From positions 1 through 34,965 of the forward strand of contig JALZUT010000109.1 of NCBI GenBank assembly GCA_023300575.1: a stretch of 34,965 nucleotides of DNA. Direction: 5' to 3'. Shown here piece after piece: positions 10,159-20,552 of the stretch. Within the stretch, counting starts at the first letter, position 1; each line of letters starts with the position of its first letter. The position numbers and the translations under genes are program-made. The notes below the pieces were generated by a model that worked only from the letters and a program-made list of their open reading frames with translations, was not told where the DNA came from and did not search any database. The stretch comes from Olleya sp. GTDB taxonomy: Bacteria > Bacteroidota > Bacteroidia > Flavobacteriales > Flavobacteriaceae.

Positions 10159-10917
10159 ATGAAATTTAAACCTCTATTTTTACTCCTTTTAATTGGTCTT
10201 ATGACGAGTTGTAAGCAAGAACCTTACTCTTTAACAAAAATTGAAGGAAAGCAAATAACCATTAATGACTCTTTAGCAATCGACGAGGACATTGATGCGT
10301 TTATTAAACCTTTCCGCGAAAGCGTTAATAAAGATATGGAAACAGTCTTGTCTTACTCGCCAAAAACGTATAGTAAAAGAGATGGCGAATTTAATACCGC
10401 TATCGGAAATCTTATGGCAGATGCAGTTTATAAGCAAAGTAATCTTATTTTCAATAAACGTACTGGTAAAAATATTGATATGGTTTTGCTAAATTATGGA
10501 GGTATTAGATCTATAATTTCTAAAGGAAATATTACAACTAGAACTGCTTTTCAGATTATGCCATTTGAAAACAGCATTGTTGTTGTTGCTTTAAAAGGAC
10601 AACAAATAGATAGTTTAACTTATTATTTAAGTAAAGCCAAACGCGCACATCCTATTAGCGGTTTAGAACTAAATTTAGATAACCATTTTACTATTACTAA
10701 AGCATTAATTAAAGACAAAAAAATAAAAAAAGACAAAGTCTATTACGTTGCTACAAATGACTATTTGTATAGTGGTGGTGACAGAATGAATTTTTTTAAA
10801 ACCAATGATAGTCTATATGTTTTGGATTATAAAATTAGAAATGCGATGCTAGACTACTTTAAAAAAGTGGATACTATAAACCCAAAGATTGATAATAGAT
10901 TTATCAAAACCAAGTAA
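10159..10917 (+). CDS. 5'-nucleotidase C-terminal domain protein (lipoprotein)
   Basis: 252 aa; lipobox LMTSC, NLMADAVYKQSN, DMVLLNYGGIRSIISKGNITTRTAFQIMPFENSIVVVALKGQQI, YYVATNDYLYSGGDRM: 5'-nucleotidase C-terminal domain motifs. Confidence 0.88.
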   Translation: MKFKPLFLLLLIGLMTSCKQEPYSLTKIEGKQITINDSLAIDEDIDAFIKPFRESVNKDMETVLSYSPKTYSKRDGEFNTAIGNLMADAVYKQSNLIFNKRTGKNIDMVLLNYGGIRSIISKGNITTRTAFQIMPFENSIVVVALKGQQIDSLTYYLSKAKRAHPISGLELNLDNHFTITKALIKDKKIKKDKVYYVATNDYLYSGGDRMNFFKTNDSLYVLDYKIRNAMLDYFKKVDTINPKIDNRFIKTK

Positions 10918-10920
10918 TAT

Positions 10921-11838
10921 ATGAAACGTAGAAACTTTATACAACAAGCAACAGCAGCTTCAGCTTTAATTACAGTTGGCGGTTATGGATTACAATCTTT
11001 TACTACTACTTCAAAGACAACAAAAATAACAATTTTACATACTAATGATGTGCACAGTCACATTGATGCATTTGGACCTGAAGACGGAAGAAATGCTAAT
11101 AAAGGTGGTGTTGCTAGACGTGCAACCTTAATTGAAAACATCAGAACACAAAGCCCTAATACTTTACTATTAGATGCTGGAGATATTTTTCAGGGTACAC
11201 CATACTTTAATTATTATGGTGGCGAGTTAGAGTTTAAACTTATGAGCAAACTTAAATACGATCTAGCAACTATTGGTAATCATGACTTTGACAATGGTAT
11301 AGATGGGTTGTATGCACAATTACCACATGCTAGTTTTAATTTTGTATCTGCTAACTATGACTTTTCTAATACTGTTATGGACACACATGTTAAGCCTTAT
11401 CAAATATTTAAAAAAGAAGGAATTAAAATTGGCGTATTTGGCTTAGGTATTAGACTAAATGGTTTAGTAGATAAAAACATGTACAAAGAGACCCAGTATT
11501 TAGATCCTATTGAAGCTGCTCAAGAAATGACACGTATTTTAAAAACTGACGAACAATGCGACTTAATAATATGCCTATCGCATTTGGGTTACCATTATAG
11601 TAATTCTCCTAAAAAAATTAGCGATTTAAATTTAGCAAAAGCCACAAAAGATATTGACTTGATTATTGGTGGACACACGCATACTTTTTTACCAAAACCA
11701 ACAGTTGCACAAAACCTTGAAGGCAAAAATGTATTGGTTAATCAAGTAGGATGTTACGGAATAAACTTAGGAAAAATAGATTTTTACTTTGAGCCAGATA
11801 GTACTAAAAAAGCAGAAGGCAAATCTATTATTGTTTAA
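10921..11838 (+). CDS. Metallophosphatase, 5'-nucleotidase N-terminal domain, with Tat-like signal
   Basis: 305 aa; MKRRNFIQQATAASALITVGGYG twin-arginine signal; ILHTNDVHSHIDAF, LLDAGDIFQGTPYFNYY, TIGNHDFDNG, CLSHLGYH, IIGGHTHTFL metallophosphoesterase motifs. Confidence 0.92.
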   Translation: MKRRNFIQQATAASALITVGGYGLQSFTTTSKTTKITILHTNDVHSHIDAFGPEDGRNANKGGVARRATLIENIRTQSPNTLLLDAGDIFQGTPYFNYYGGELEFKLMSKLKYDLATIGNHDFDNGIDGLYAQLPHASFNFVSANYDFSNTVMDTHVKPYQIFKKEGIKIGVFGLGIRLNGLVDKNMYKETQYLDPIEAAQEMTRILKTDEQCDLIICLSHLGYHYSNSPKKISDLNLAKATKDIDLIIGGHTHTFLPKPTVAQNLEGKNVLVNQVGCYGINLGKIDFYFEPDSTKKAEGKSIIV

Positions 11839-12553
11839 GTGAATTTATTTCATTTAACTGAAACTGCCTTATTTTAATATAATTATAAAGGAAGTAAAAA
11901 CCAACACCCATTAAAAGAGTATAAGCTATTTGTAATAATTGCTCTGATGAAATAAACAAATATGCAACTTGAATCATTTCTGAAAAAACAATACAAACAC
12001 TAGCTAAAAATAACAACAAGCCTTTTTGAGTTTCATGATACAAATAATGCAGTAAAGAAAAGGAAAGTAATAGTAAAATTTGAATGTTATAAATGACTTC
12101 AAAAGCAAAATCAAAAGTATTGATAACTATATCTTTATCCTGCAAAATCATCTGATTTAGAGCAAAAACCAAATACATGTTAAAAACTAATAATACTACC
12201 AGCTGTAATTTGAATTTTTTTATTAATGCTTTTAGGTTAAAATCTTTAACAAGAAAAATCAATAACAAAATATATCCTGCTGCTACAAAGCCATTAGATA
12301 CATGATAAGCATTTGGAATAAAATCTAGTTTAAAAAATTCTGCTAAAGAAAAACCTATTAAAAAGAAGCCAAAAAAATGACTTATATTTTGCTTTTGAGA
12401 ATAATATAAATATGCTAACATTGGAAATATCAGCGCCCAAGAATATTCAAACAATTCTTGAAAACTAAAAAGCCTACCTAAAATAGTTAGTATTACTAGT
12501 AAGCATAGTATTGCGCTTACAATATTAAAATTGTTAAGTTTCATTTTACACAC
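11828..12553 (-). CDS. Multi-pass integral membrane protein of unknown function
   Basis: 241 aa with about 7-8 hydrophobic segments; start may be the internal M of MKLNNFNIV. Confidence 0.75.
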   Translation of the reverse strand: MCKMKLNNFNIVSAILCLLVILTILGRLFSFQELFEYSWALIFPMLAYLYYSQKQNISHFFGFFLIGFSLAEFFKLDFIPNAYHVSNGFVAAGYILLLIFLVKDFNLKALIKKFKLQLVVLLVFNMYLVFALNQMILQDKDIVINTFDFAFEVIYNIQILLLLSFSLLHYLYHETQKGLLLFLASVCIVFSEMIQVAYLFISSEQLLQIAYTLLMGVGFYFLYNYIKIRQFQLNEINSLKQ

Positions 12554-12672
12554 ATTTGGGACTGCAAGTATATATATAAAAAAACAAATAAACGATTATA
12601 TATGCTTTTAATCGACTAGATAGAATATTTTAAATCACGTATTCTCGAGTTAAAAACAACAGAAATTAATTT

Positions 12673-14670
<1,998 letters not shown>

Positions 14671-15438
14671 TTAAGGCATACTTATAATTCTTGTTGTTTT
14701 CCCGTCTTTATTAATGAATAAAACCAAATAATAACCATTAGCTCCATCACTATTCCAAGAAGTGAAAATCAATTGATTAAAATCGGTTAAATATAATTTT
14801 GCAGATTTGAAATTTGGTTCAAATAAATAATCAAAATCAACTTTTTCAACATTAACTTTTCTATTTTTTAAATAAAAATCTATTGATTTAATATTTGCTT
14901 TAGGAAAATCACCACCTATACCATAAGGTATCCTATTATTTATTAAATCTATATAACCACTACTATCAATAGATATTTTATAATTAGAAGCATTAAATTT
15001 TTCTTTTATTAATTCAAATTTTATACTATCATTTCTAAATATTAAAGAATTTTCTATTATTTTTTTTGATAATACAGGATAATTAAATTCAATATCAAGA
15101 ACATTGTTTTTTACAAAAAAATAGTCAACTAAAGTATCTTTAGATTTATATTTAATTTTATATTCATCGAAATATTCAAAAAATAAATTTAATAATGAAT
15201 CACTTTCTTGCTCAGATAACTCTTCAGAAAGATCTATTTCATGAGAACCATTAATAGTCCAAGGGTTAATTGAATCTTCTTTTATAACTTTAATACTATT
15301 TGTGTTTTCTGAATCTACTTCTTTGACTTTACTTTTTCCTACATTTTTTTCAATGTCAACTTTTGACGTTTTTATTTCTGCTTTTTCCTTTTTACAAGCA
15401 AAACAGACTAACAATAATATATAACCGCAATATTTCAT
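14671..15438 (-). CDS. Hypothetical lipoprotein
   Basis: 255 aa; MKYCGYILLLVCFACKKEKAE lipobox; no family recognised. Confidence 0.65.
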   Translation of the reverse strand: MKYCGYILLLVCFACKKEKAEIKTSKVDIEKNVGKSKVKEVDSENTNSIKVIKEDSINPWTINGSHEIDLSEELSEQESDSLLNLFFEYFDEYKIKYKSKDTLVDYFFVKNNVLDIEFNYPVLSKKIIENSLIFRNDSIKFELIKEKFNASNYKISIDSSGYIDLINNRIPYGIGGDFPKANIKSIDFYLKNRKVNVEKVDFDYLFEPNFKSAKLYLTDFNQLIFTSWNSDGANGYYLVLFINKDGKTTRIISMP

Positions 15439-15473
15439 AGTAGACTACTTCCTGTGCAGGAGTGAAAATTTAA

Positions 15474-16367
15474 TTAATTTTTCATCCCTTTCACCATTCG
15501 ATCTCTTCCAAACATGTCCTGCTTCAATTCAATTCCCACAAATCCTTTTTCTTCTAAAAGCTGAATCATTTCTTGTCCAAGATATTCATTAATTTCAAAA
15601 TACAACTCACCTTTAGGCTTCAAATTAGTAACAGCAAACTCAGTTATTGCTTTATAAAAAACAAGTGCATTATCATCTTCTACAAATAACGCTAAATGTG
15701 GTTCGTTTTTTAAAACATTAGTTTGCATTTTGGCTTTTTCAAGGTTTCTAACGTATGGTGGATTGGATACTATGGTATCAAATTTAAAATTTTTATTATT
15801 AGATAAATGCTTTGACAAACTCAGCATGACACTTTTACTATTTAATATATCTGCTTCAACAAACGCGACATCTACATTATTTAATTCTGCATTTTGTTTT
15901 GCTATTTTAAGCGCGTCTTTAGATACGTCTAAAGCGTAAACTTTAGCATTTATAACTTCTTTAGCTAAACTAATTGCAATACAACCTGATCCTGTTCCAA
16001 TATCTAAAATAGCTATCTGAGATTCTTCGACAAGCTCAGTATGACATTTTTTTACCCAATCAACAAGCTCTTCTGTTTCAGGACGTGGTATTAAAGTATG
16101 TTTATTAACCTTAAAAGGCAATCCGAAAAACTCGGTTTTGCCTAAGATATACTGTATTGGTTTTTGTTGTTTTAAATCCTCTAATACATTAAAAATAGGA
16201 GATTGCTCTTCTTTTGTGATAGACAAATCGGTATCTAACGCGATTTGCAAACGCGAGATATCAAAAAAATGGGCGGTACATAAAAAGAAAAAACTAGACA
16301 CCTCTTCTTTACCATAGATAGCATCTAATTGCTTGTGAAAAATATTTTTTAAGTCTTTTAAAAGCAT
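15474..16367 (-). CDS. prmC: Peptide chain release factor N(5)-glutamine methyltransferase
   Basis: LIPRPETEELVDW, ILDIGTGSGCIAISLAKE, IVSNPPYV motifs. The ORF track starts at 16403, but MLLKDLKNIFHKQL (16367) is the likely start because the longer version overlaps the GNAT gene. Confidence 0.93.
   Translation of the reverse strand: MLLKDLKNIFHKQLDAIYGKEEVSSFFFLCTAHFFDISRLQIALDTDLSITKEEQSPIFNVLEDLKQQKPIQYILGKTEFFGLPFKVNKHTLIPRPETEELVDWVKKCHTELVEESQIAILDIGTGSGCIAISLAKEVINAKVYALDVSKDALKIAKQNAELNNVDVAFVEADILNSKSVMLSLSKHLSNNKNFKFDTIVSNPPYVRNLEKAKMQTNVLKNEPHLALFVEDDNALVFYKAITEFAVTNLKPKGELYFEINEYLGQEMIQLLEEKGFVGIELKQDMFGRDRMVKGMKN
15807..15831 (-). repeat. Dispersed repeat copy inside prmC, read as SVMLSLSKH
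   Basis: Minus strand TGTCATGCTGAGTTTGTCAAAGCAT; nearly identical to 16023..16046 in the same orientation. Confidence 0.8.
16023..16046 (-). repeat. Dispersed repeat copy inside prmC, read as CHTELVEES
   Basis: Minus strand TGTCATACTGAGCTTGTCGAAGAA; same DNA as 15807..15831 with a few substitutions but a different reading frame. Confidence 0.8.
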
Positions 16368-16374
16368 TTTAGTT

Positions 16375-16866
16375 TTATAAATCTTTAACCATCCAAATAC
16401 CACAATTAAAATGCCCCGTATTACCTAAAGGTCCTTTTAAATGGGTAAATCCGTAACTTTCATAAATATGGATTGCTTCCTTTAATTTAGGAATTGTTTC
16501 TAAATATGCACGATTAAAGCCTAAAGACTTGCCTTTTTTAAGACATTTTTTAAATAGTTTTTTACCAAAACCTTTACCGCGTAAGCGATTAGAAAAATAC
16601 ATTTTTTGTATTTCAAACACCTCGTTTTCCAAACCACTTAATGGTTTTAAACCGCCTCCCCCTTCTACAACACCATCAATAGTAACGACATAATACACTT
16701 CTTTTTTTTCAGAATAAGACTCATACATCTTTGGTGTTTCAACATCTGCATAAGCAGTACCAACTAAAGGCAAGTCATATTCTATAAAAACCGCCCTTAT
16801 AACAGCTTCCATTTGCGCATTATCTTGTGGCTGGATTTCTCTTATTTCAATTATAGTATTACTCAC
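16375..16866 (-). CDS. GNAT family N-acetyltransferase
   Basis: 163 aa; VEGGGGLKPL..., QKMYFSNRLRGKGFGKKLFKKCLKKGKSLGFNRAYLET, YESYGFTHL. Confidence 0.88.
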   Translation of the reverse strand: MSNTIIEIREIQPQDNAQMEAVIRAVFIEYDLPLVGTAYADVETPKMYESYSEKKEVYYVVTIDGVVEGGGGLKPLSGLENEVFEIQKMYFSNRLRGKGFGKKLFKKCLKKGKSLGFNRAYLETIPKLKEAIHIYESYGFTHLKGPLGNTGHFNCGIWMVKDL

Positions 16867-16920
16867 TTTTTAATAGTATTTTTACAGCGTTGAAGATACA
16901 TTAAATCTAAAAATTTAAAG

Positions 16921-17376
16921 ATGAAAAATACACTAATCTTATTAACAATAGTATTCACTTTTTTTAGCTGCAAAGTCACCGAAAAACCAGAATTTTTAAA
17001 AGTAGAAAACATTAAAGTAACAGAATCTACTTCTAAATTTGTAATCATTACTGCTGATGCTTTTTTCTTGAACCCTAATGCTATTGGTGGACAATTACAA
17101 ACAGACGGAATTAAAGTAATTGTTAATGGTAATGAGTTAACTACTGTTACTGCCAAAAATTTTAAAGTACCAGCAAAAAAAGAATTTTTAATGCCTTTAA
17201 AAGCAAGTATACCAACTGATAGTTTATTTAGTAATAAAAATCTAAGCGGACTACTAGGTAGTTTATTTAACAAAAAGATGAAAGTCCAATACGTTGGAGA
17301 TATCAAATATAAAATCCTTGGATTTTCTCATAAATACCATATTGACAGAACAGAAGACGTTAAAATAAAACTATAG
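16921..17376 (+). CDS. LEA type 2 / LEA14-like lipoprotein
   Basis: 151 aa; lipobox FFSC; FLKVENIKV...ADAFFLNPNAIGGQLQTDGIKVIVNGNEL...FKVPAKKEFLMPLKASIP resembles the WHy/LEA14 fold. Confidence 0.65.
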   Translation: MKNTLILLTIVFTFFSCKVTEKPEFLKVENIKVTESTSKFVIITADAFFLNPNAIGGQLQTDGIKVIVNGNELTTVTAKNFKVPAKKEFLMPLKASIPTDSLFSNKNLSGLLGSLFNKKMKVQYVGDIKYKILGFSHKYHIDRTEDVKIKL

Positions 17377-17377
17377 C

Positions 17378-18361
17378 TTGTCTCACGAATATTACATAAA
17401 ACGCTGTTTACAAATCGCTAAAAATGGATTAGGCACGACACGACCAAATCCTATGGTTGGTAGTGTTATTGTGTATGATAACATAATTATTGGCGAGGGT
17501 TTTACAAGTCCTTATGGTAGTAGTCATGCAGAGGTTAATGCTATAAATGCAGTTGTTGATAAATCACTTTTAAAAAACGCAACTATTTACGTCACTTTAG
17601 AGCCTTGTAGTCACTTTGGTAAAACACCTCCTTGTAGCGATTTAATTTTAAAACATCAAATACCAAACGTCGTTATTGGCTGTGTTGACGACAATCCAGA
17701 AGTAGCAGGGAAAGGCATTAAAAAACTTAAAGAAGCTGGTTGCAATGTTACAGTTGGTGTTTTAGAAACAGACTGTAAAGCACACCACAAACGTTTTTTT
17801 ACATTTCATAATAAAAAACGGTCTTATATTATATTAAAATGGGCAAAAACTAGTGATGGTTTTATTGCGCCAAAAAGTAAAGACAACCAAAAACCGGTTT
17901 GGATAACCAACCAATATTCTAGACAGTTAGTTCATAAATGGCGTGCAGAAGAACAAGCCATTTTGGTTGGCACAAACACAGTGTTACAAGACAACCCTAG
18001 TTTAACAGTTAGAGATTGGACTGGAGATAACCCGATTAGAGTGGTTTTAGATAAAGATAAAAAACTAGATGCTAGTTTTACCGTTTTTAATAATGAAGCA
18101 AAAACAATCTCTTTAAAAAAACACACAGCTAAAGACCTATGTAACCTTTTACATGAAGCAAACATCAATTCTATAATTATTGAAGGTGGCGCAAAAACAT
18201 TGCAGCTTTTTATAGATGAAGGACTTTGGGATGAGGCACGCATATTTACTGGATCTGTCACTTTTAATAAAGGTGTTATAGCACCAACTTTTACAGGTTG
18301 TTTAATTTTAGAAAAAAAAATAAAAGAGGATACTTTAACCATTTTTACTAACAATAATTAA
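17378..18361 (+). CDS. ribD: Bifunctional diaminohydroxyphosphoribosylaminopyrimidine deaminase / 5-amino-6-(5-phosphoribosylamino)uracil reductase
   Basis: 327 aa; TRPNPMVGSVIV, SHAEVNAI, TLEPCSHFGKTPPCSDLI, KWAKTSDGFIAP. Apparent TTG start. Confidence 0.95.
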   Translation: MSHEYYIKRCLQIAKNGLGTTRPNPMVGSVIVYDNIIIGEGFTSPYGSSHAEVNAINAVVDKSLLKNATIYVTLEPCSHFGKTPPCSDLILKHQIPNVVIGCVDDNPEVAGKGIKKLKEAGCNVTVGVLETDCKAHHKRFFTFHNKKRSYIILKWAKTSDGFIAPKSKDNQKPVWITNQYSRQLVHKWRAEEQAILVGTNTVLQDNPSLTVRDWTGDNPIRVVLDKDKKLDASFTVFNNEAKTISLKKHTAKDLCNLLHEANINSIIIEGGAKTLQLFIDEGLWDEARIFTGSVTFNKGVIAPTFTGCLILEKKIKEDTLTIFTNNN

Positions 18362-18370
18362 AAAGTATTG

Positions 18371-18442
18371 TCATTACTGCGAAAGCAGAAATACAGAATA
18401 GTCCTATTATTAAAGTAGATTACTACTTTACTAGTAATGACA
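18371..18442. repeat. Nested palindromic intergenic element
   Basis: Outer inverted repeat GTCATTACT...AGTAATGAC; inner CTGC-GAAA-GCAG (18378..18389) and AAAGTAG-ATTA-CTACTTT (18413..18430). Confidence 0.8.
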
Positions 18443-18456
18443 AAAAATTACAAACT

Positions 18457-19068
18457 ATGATAAAAACTCTAATCTTTGATTTTGGAGATGTATTTATAAA
18501 TTTAGACAAAGAAGGCGCAATACAAAATGCGCTTGAACTATTTAAGATAGAATCACTTCCTGAAGAACTTGTTGCATATAATACGTTGTATGAACAAGGT
18601 TTGATTAGCACAGAAGAATTTATTGATTTTTATAGGATGAATTTTCCTGAAATATCAGAGTTAGACTTAGTATACACCTGGAATTCTATAATTAAACACT
18701 TCCCTAAAAAAAGGTTAGAATTTATACAGCAATTAGCAAAAGACAAAAAATACCAACTTATTTTATTGAGCAATACTAATGAGCTTCATATCAATCACAT
18801 TAAAGAGTGTGTTAATTTTTATGAGGATTTTAAAGCCTGTTTTGACAAGTTCTATTTGTCGCATGAGATAATGTTACGTAAACCAAATGCAGATATTTTT
18901 CAGTTTGTTTTAAATGAAAACAAGTTAGAAGCAAAACAATGTCTGTTTATTGATGACACTACAGAAAACACAGAAGCTGCATCAAAACTAGGTATGCATG
19001 TTTGGAATAATAAACCTTTAACAGAAGATGTTATTGATTTATTTACTATTAAAAAAGACTTGTTTTAA
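18457..19068 (+). CDS. HAD family hydrolase (HAD-IA)
   Basis: 203 aa; LIFDFGDVFINLD, LLSNTNELH, RKPNADIF, CLFIDDTTENTEAASKLGMHVW. Confidence 0.9.
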   Translation: MIKTLIFDFGDVFINLDKEGAIQNALELFKIESLPEELVAYNTLYEQGLISTEEFIDFYRMNFPEISELDLVYTWNSIIKHFPKKRLEFIQQLAKDKKYQLILLSNTNELHINHIKECVNFYEDFKACFDKFYLSHEIMLRKPNADIFQFVLNENKLEAKQCLFIDDTTENTEAASKLGMHVWNNKPLTEDVIDLFTIKKDLF

Positions 19069-19937
19069 TGTATTTAGCACTTAGCATTTGCGCGTCATCA
19101 TTAATTTTTATGATTTTCAAAATAATAGGAAAGCATAAAATTAATACGCTTCAAGCTATAATTGTCAATTATTTTACTGCCTTTACTTGTGGTATTTTAA
19201 GTTATGACACTACTGTTGTTGCTGGAGATGTTATAAATTCTAAATGGTTTTATGGCGCCATTTTTTTAGGCATATTATTTATTTCATTTTTTAATATCAT
19301 GGCTTTAACTGCTCAACGCAATGGACTATCTGTAGCGTCTGTAGCAAGTAAAATGAGTGTTGTTATTCCTGTTATTTTTGGATTATATATCTATAACGAA
19401 AGTCTAGGTTGGCAAAAAGGATTAGGTATTGTTCTAGCGTTGGTTGCCGTCTATTTAGCTTCAGTTAAAGCAAAATCTGAAACCTTTTCTATCAAAAACT
19501 TATGGCTTCCTATATTATTATTTTTAGGTTCTGGTGTTATTGACACGACTATCAAATATTTAGAAACCACGTATGTACCAGATAATGGTATTCCTTTATT
19601 TTCTGCAACTATTTTTTTAATAGCTGGCTTAATCGGAGTCTGCATAATTTCCGTTAAAGCTATACAAGGCACATTTCATTTTAATATAAAAAGTATTCCT
19701 GCTGGCATCATTTTAGGGATAGTAAACTACTACTCTATTTACACGTTATTAAAAGCATTAAGACCATTAAGTTTAGATGATTTTGAGAGTTCGACCATTT
19801 TTACAGTCAACAATGTTGGAATAGTAATGCTGTCTACTTTAATTGGGTTATTACTTTTCAAGGAACGTTTACTTGTAAAAAACTGGATAGGTATTGGCAT
19901 TGCTGTAATCTCTATATTATTAGTTATTTTATCTTAA
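19068..19937 (+). CDS. EamA/DMT-superfamily transporter
   Basis: 289 aa, about 10 hydrophobic segments; SVASVASKMSVVIPVIFGLYIYNESLGWQKGLGIVLALVAVYLAS. Confidence 0.85.
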   Translation: MYLALSICASSLIFMIFKIIGKHKINTLQAIIVNYFTAFTCGILSYDTTVVAGDVINSKWFYGAIFLGILFISFFNIMALTAQRNGLSVASVASKMSVVIPVIFGLYIYNESLGWQKGLGIVLALVAVYLASVKAKSETFSIKNLWLPILLFLGSGVIDTTIKYLETTYVPDNGIPLFSATIFLIAGLIGVCIISVKAIQGTFHFNIKSIPAGIILGIVNYYSIYTLLKALRPLSLDDFESSTIFTVNNVGIVMLSTLIGLLLFKERLLVKNWIGIGIAVISILLVILS

Positions 19938-19940
19938 ACT

Positions 19941-20552
19941 ATGGAAAGCGACGGTTATAAAACCATTACAAAACCCTCTGAAGACGTTTTATTTAAAGAT
20001 AAAAACTCTAAGTTTTTTGGCTATGCGTATCCTGTAACTAGCGAAGATGAAGTAAAAACGTATTTAAAACTTTTAAAAAAACAACACCATCAAGCCAGAC
20101 ATTGGTGTTATGCCTATCAAATTGGTACAGAAACTATTAAATATAGAGCTAACGATGATGGCGAGCCAAGTAATAGTGCTGGAATGCCAATTTACGGACA
20201 AATACAATCTTTTGAAGTTACCAACATATTAATAGTTGTGGTGCGCTATTTTGGAGGTGTAAAATTAGGCGTAGGTGGTTTAATAAACGCATATCGTACA
20301 GGAGCACAATTAGCATTACAAGCGTCTATAATTGAAGAGCGCACCATTAATATTGACTATATTATTACTTGTGAATATGATTTAATGAATAAAGTCATGC
20401 GTGTTATAAAAGAAAAAAACTTAAACATTACCAATCAAAAATTAGAACTAGATTGTCAAATCACAATTTCGGTAAGAAAAAAAGAGGCAGATAATATTTA
20501 CTCTATTTTTGAATCTATATACAAAGTTAAGATTAAGAAGATTGAAGACTAA
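19941..20552 (+). CDS. YigZ/IMPACT family protein
   Basis: 203 aa; KNSKFFGYAYPV, HHQARHWCYAYQIG, NDDGEPSNSAGMPIYGQI, VVRYFGGVKLGVGGLINAYRTGA. Confidence 0.93.
   Translation: MESDGYKTITKPSEDVLFKDKNSKFFGYAYPVTSEDEVKTYLKLLKKQHHQARHWCYAYQIGTETIKYRANDDGEPSNSAGMPIYGQIQSFEVTNILIVVVRYFGGVKLGVGGLINAYRTGAQLALQASIIEERTINIDYIITCEYDLMNKVMRVIKEKNLNITNQKLELDCQITISVRKKEADNIYSIFESIYKVKIKKIED

Noticed and set aside
12590-12616. CGATTA...TAATCG inverted repeat upstream of the membrane protein gene
   Set aside because: Short AT-rich stem with a 10-nt loop and no T-run; likely chance in AT-rich DNA.
16863-17306. Minus-strand ORF opposite the LEA14-like lipoprotein
   Set aside because: The plus-strand gene has a lipobox and plausible fold; the opposite ORF looks like a composition artefact.
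17932-18354. Minus-strand ORF opposite ribD, and 18423..18611 opposite the HAD gene
   Set aside because: Antisense shadows of conserved enzymes.
19451-19672. Minus-strand ORFs 19451..19672, 21933..22208, 24498..24866, 29799..30038 and plus-strand 27401..27748
   Set aside because: All antisense to strongly conserved coding regions (EamA, dnaA, rsmI-like, htrA-like, mltG).
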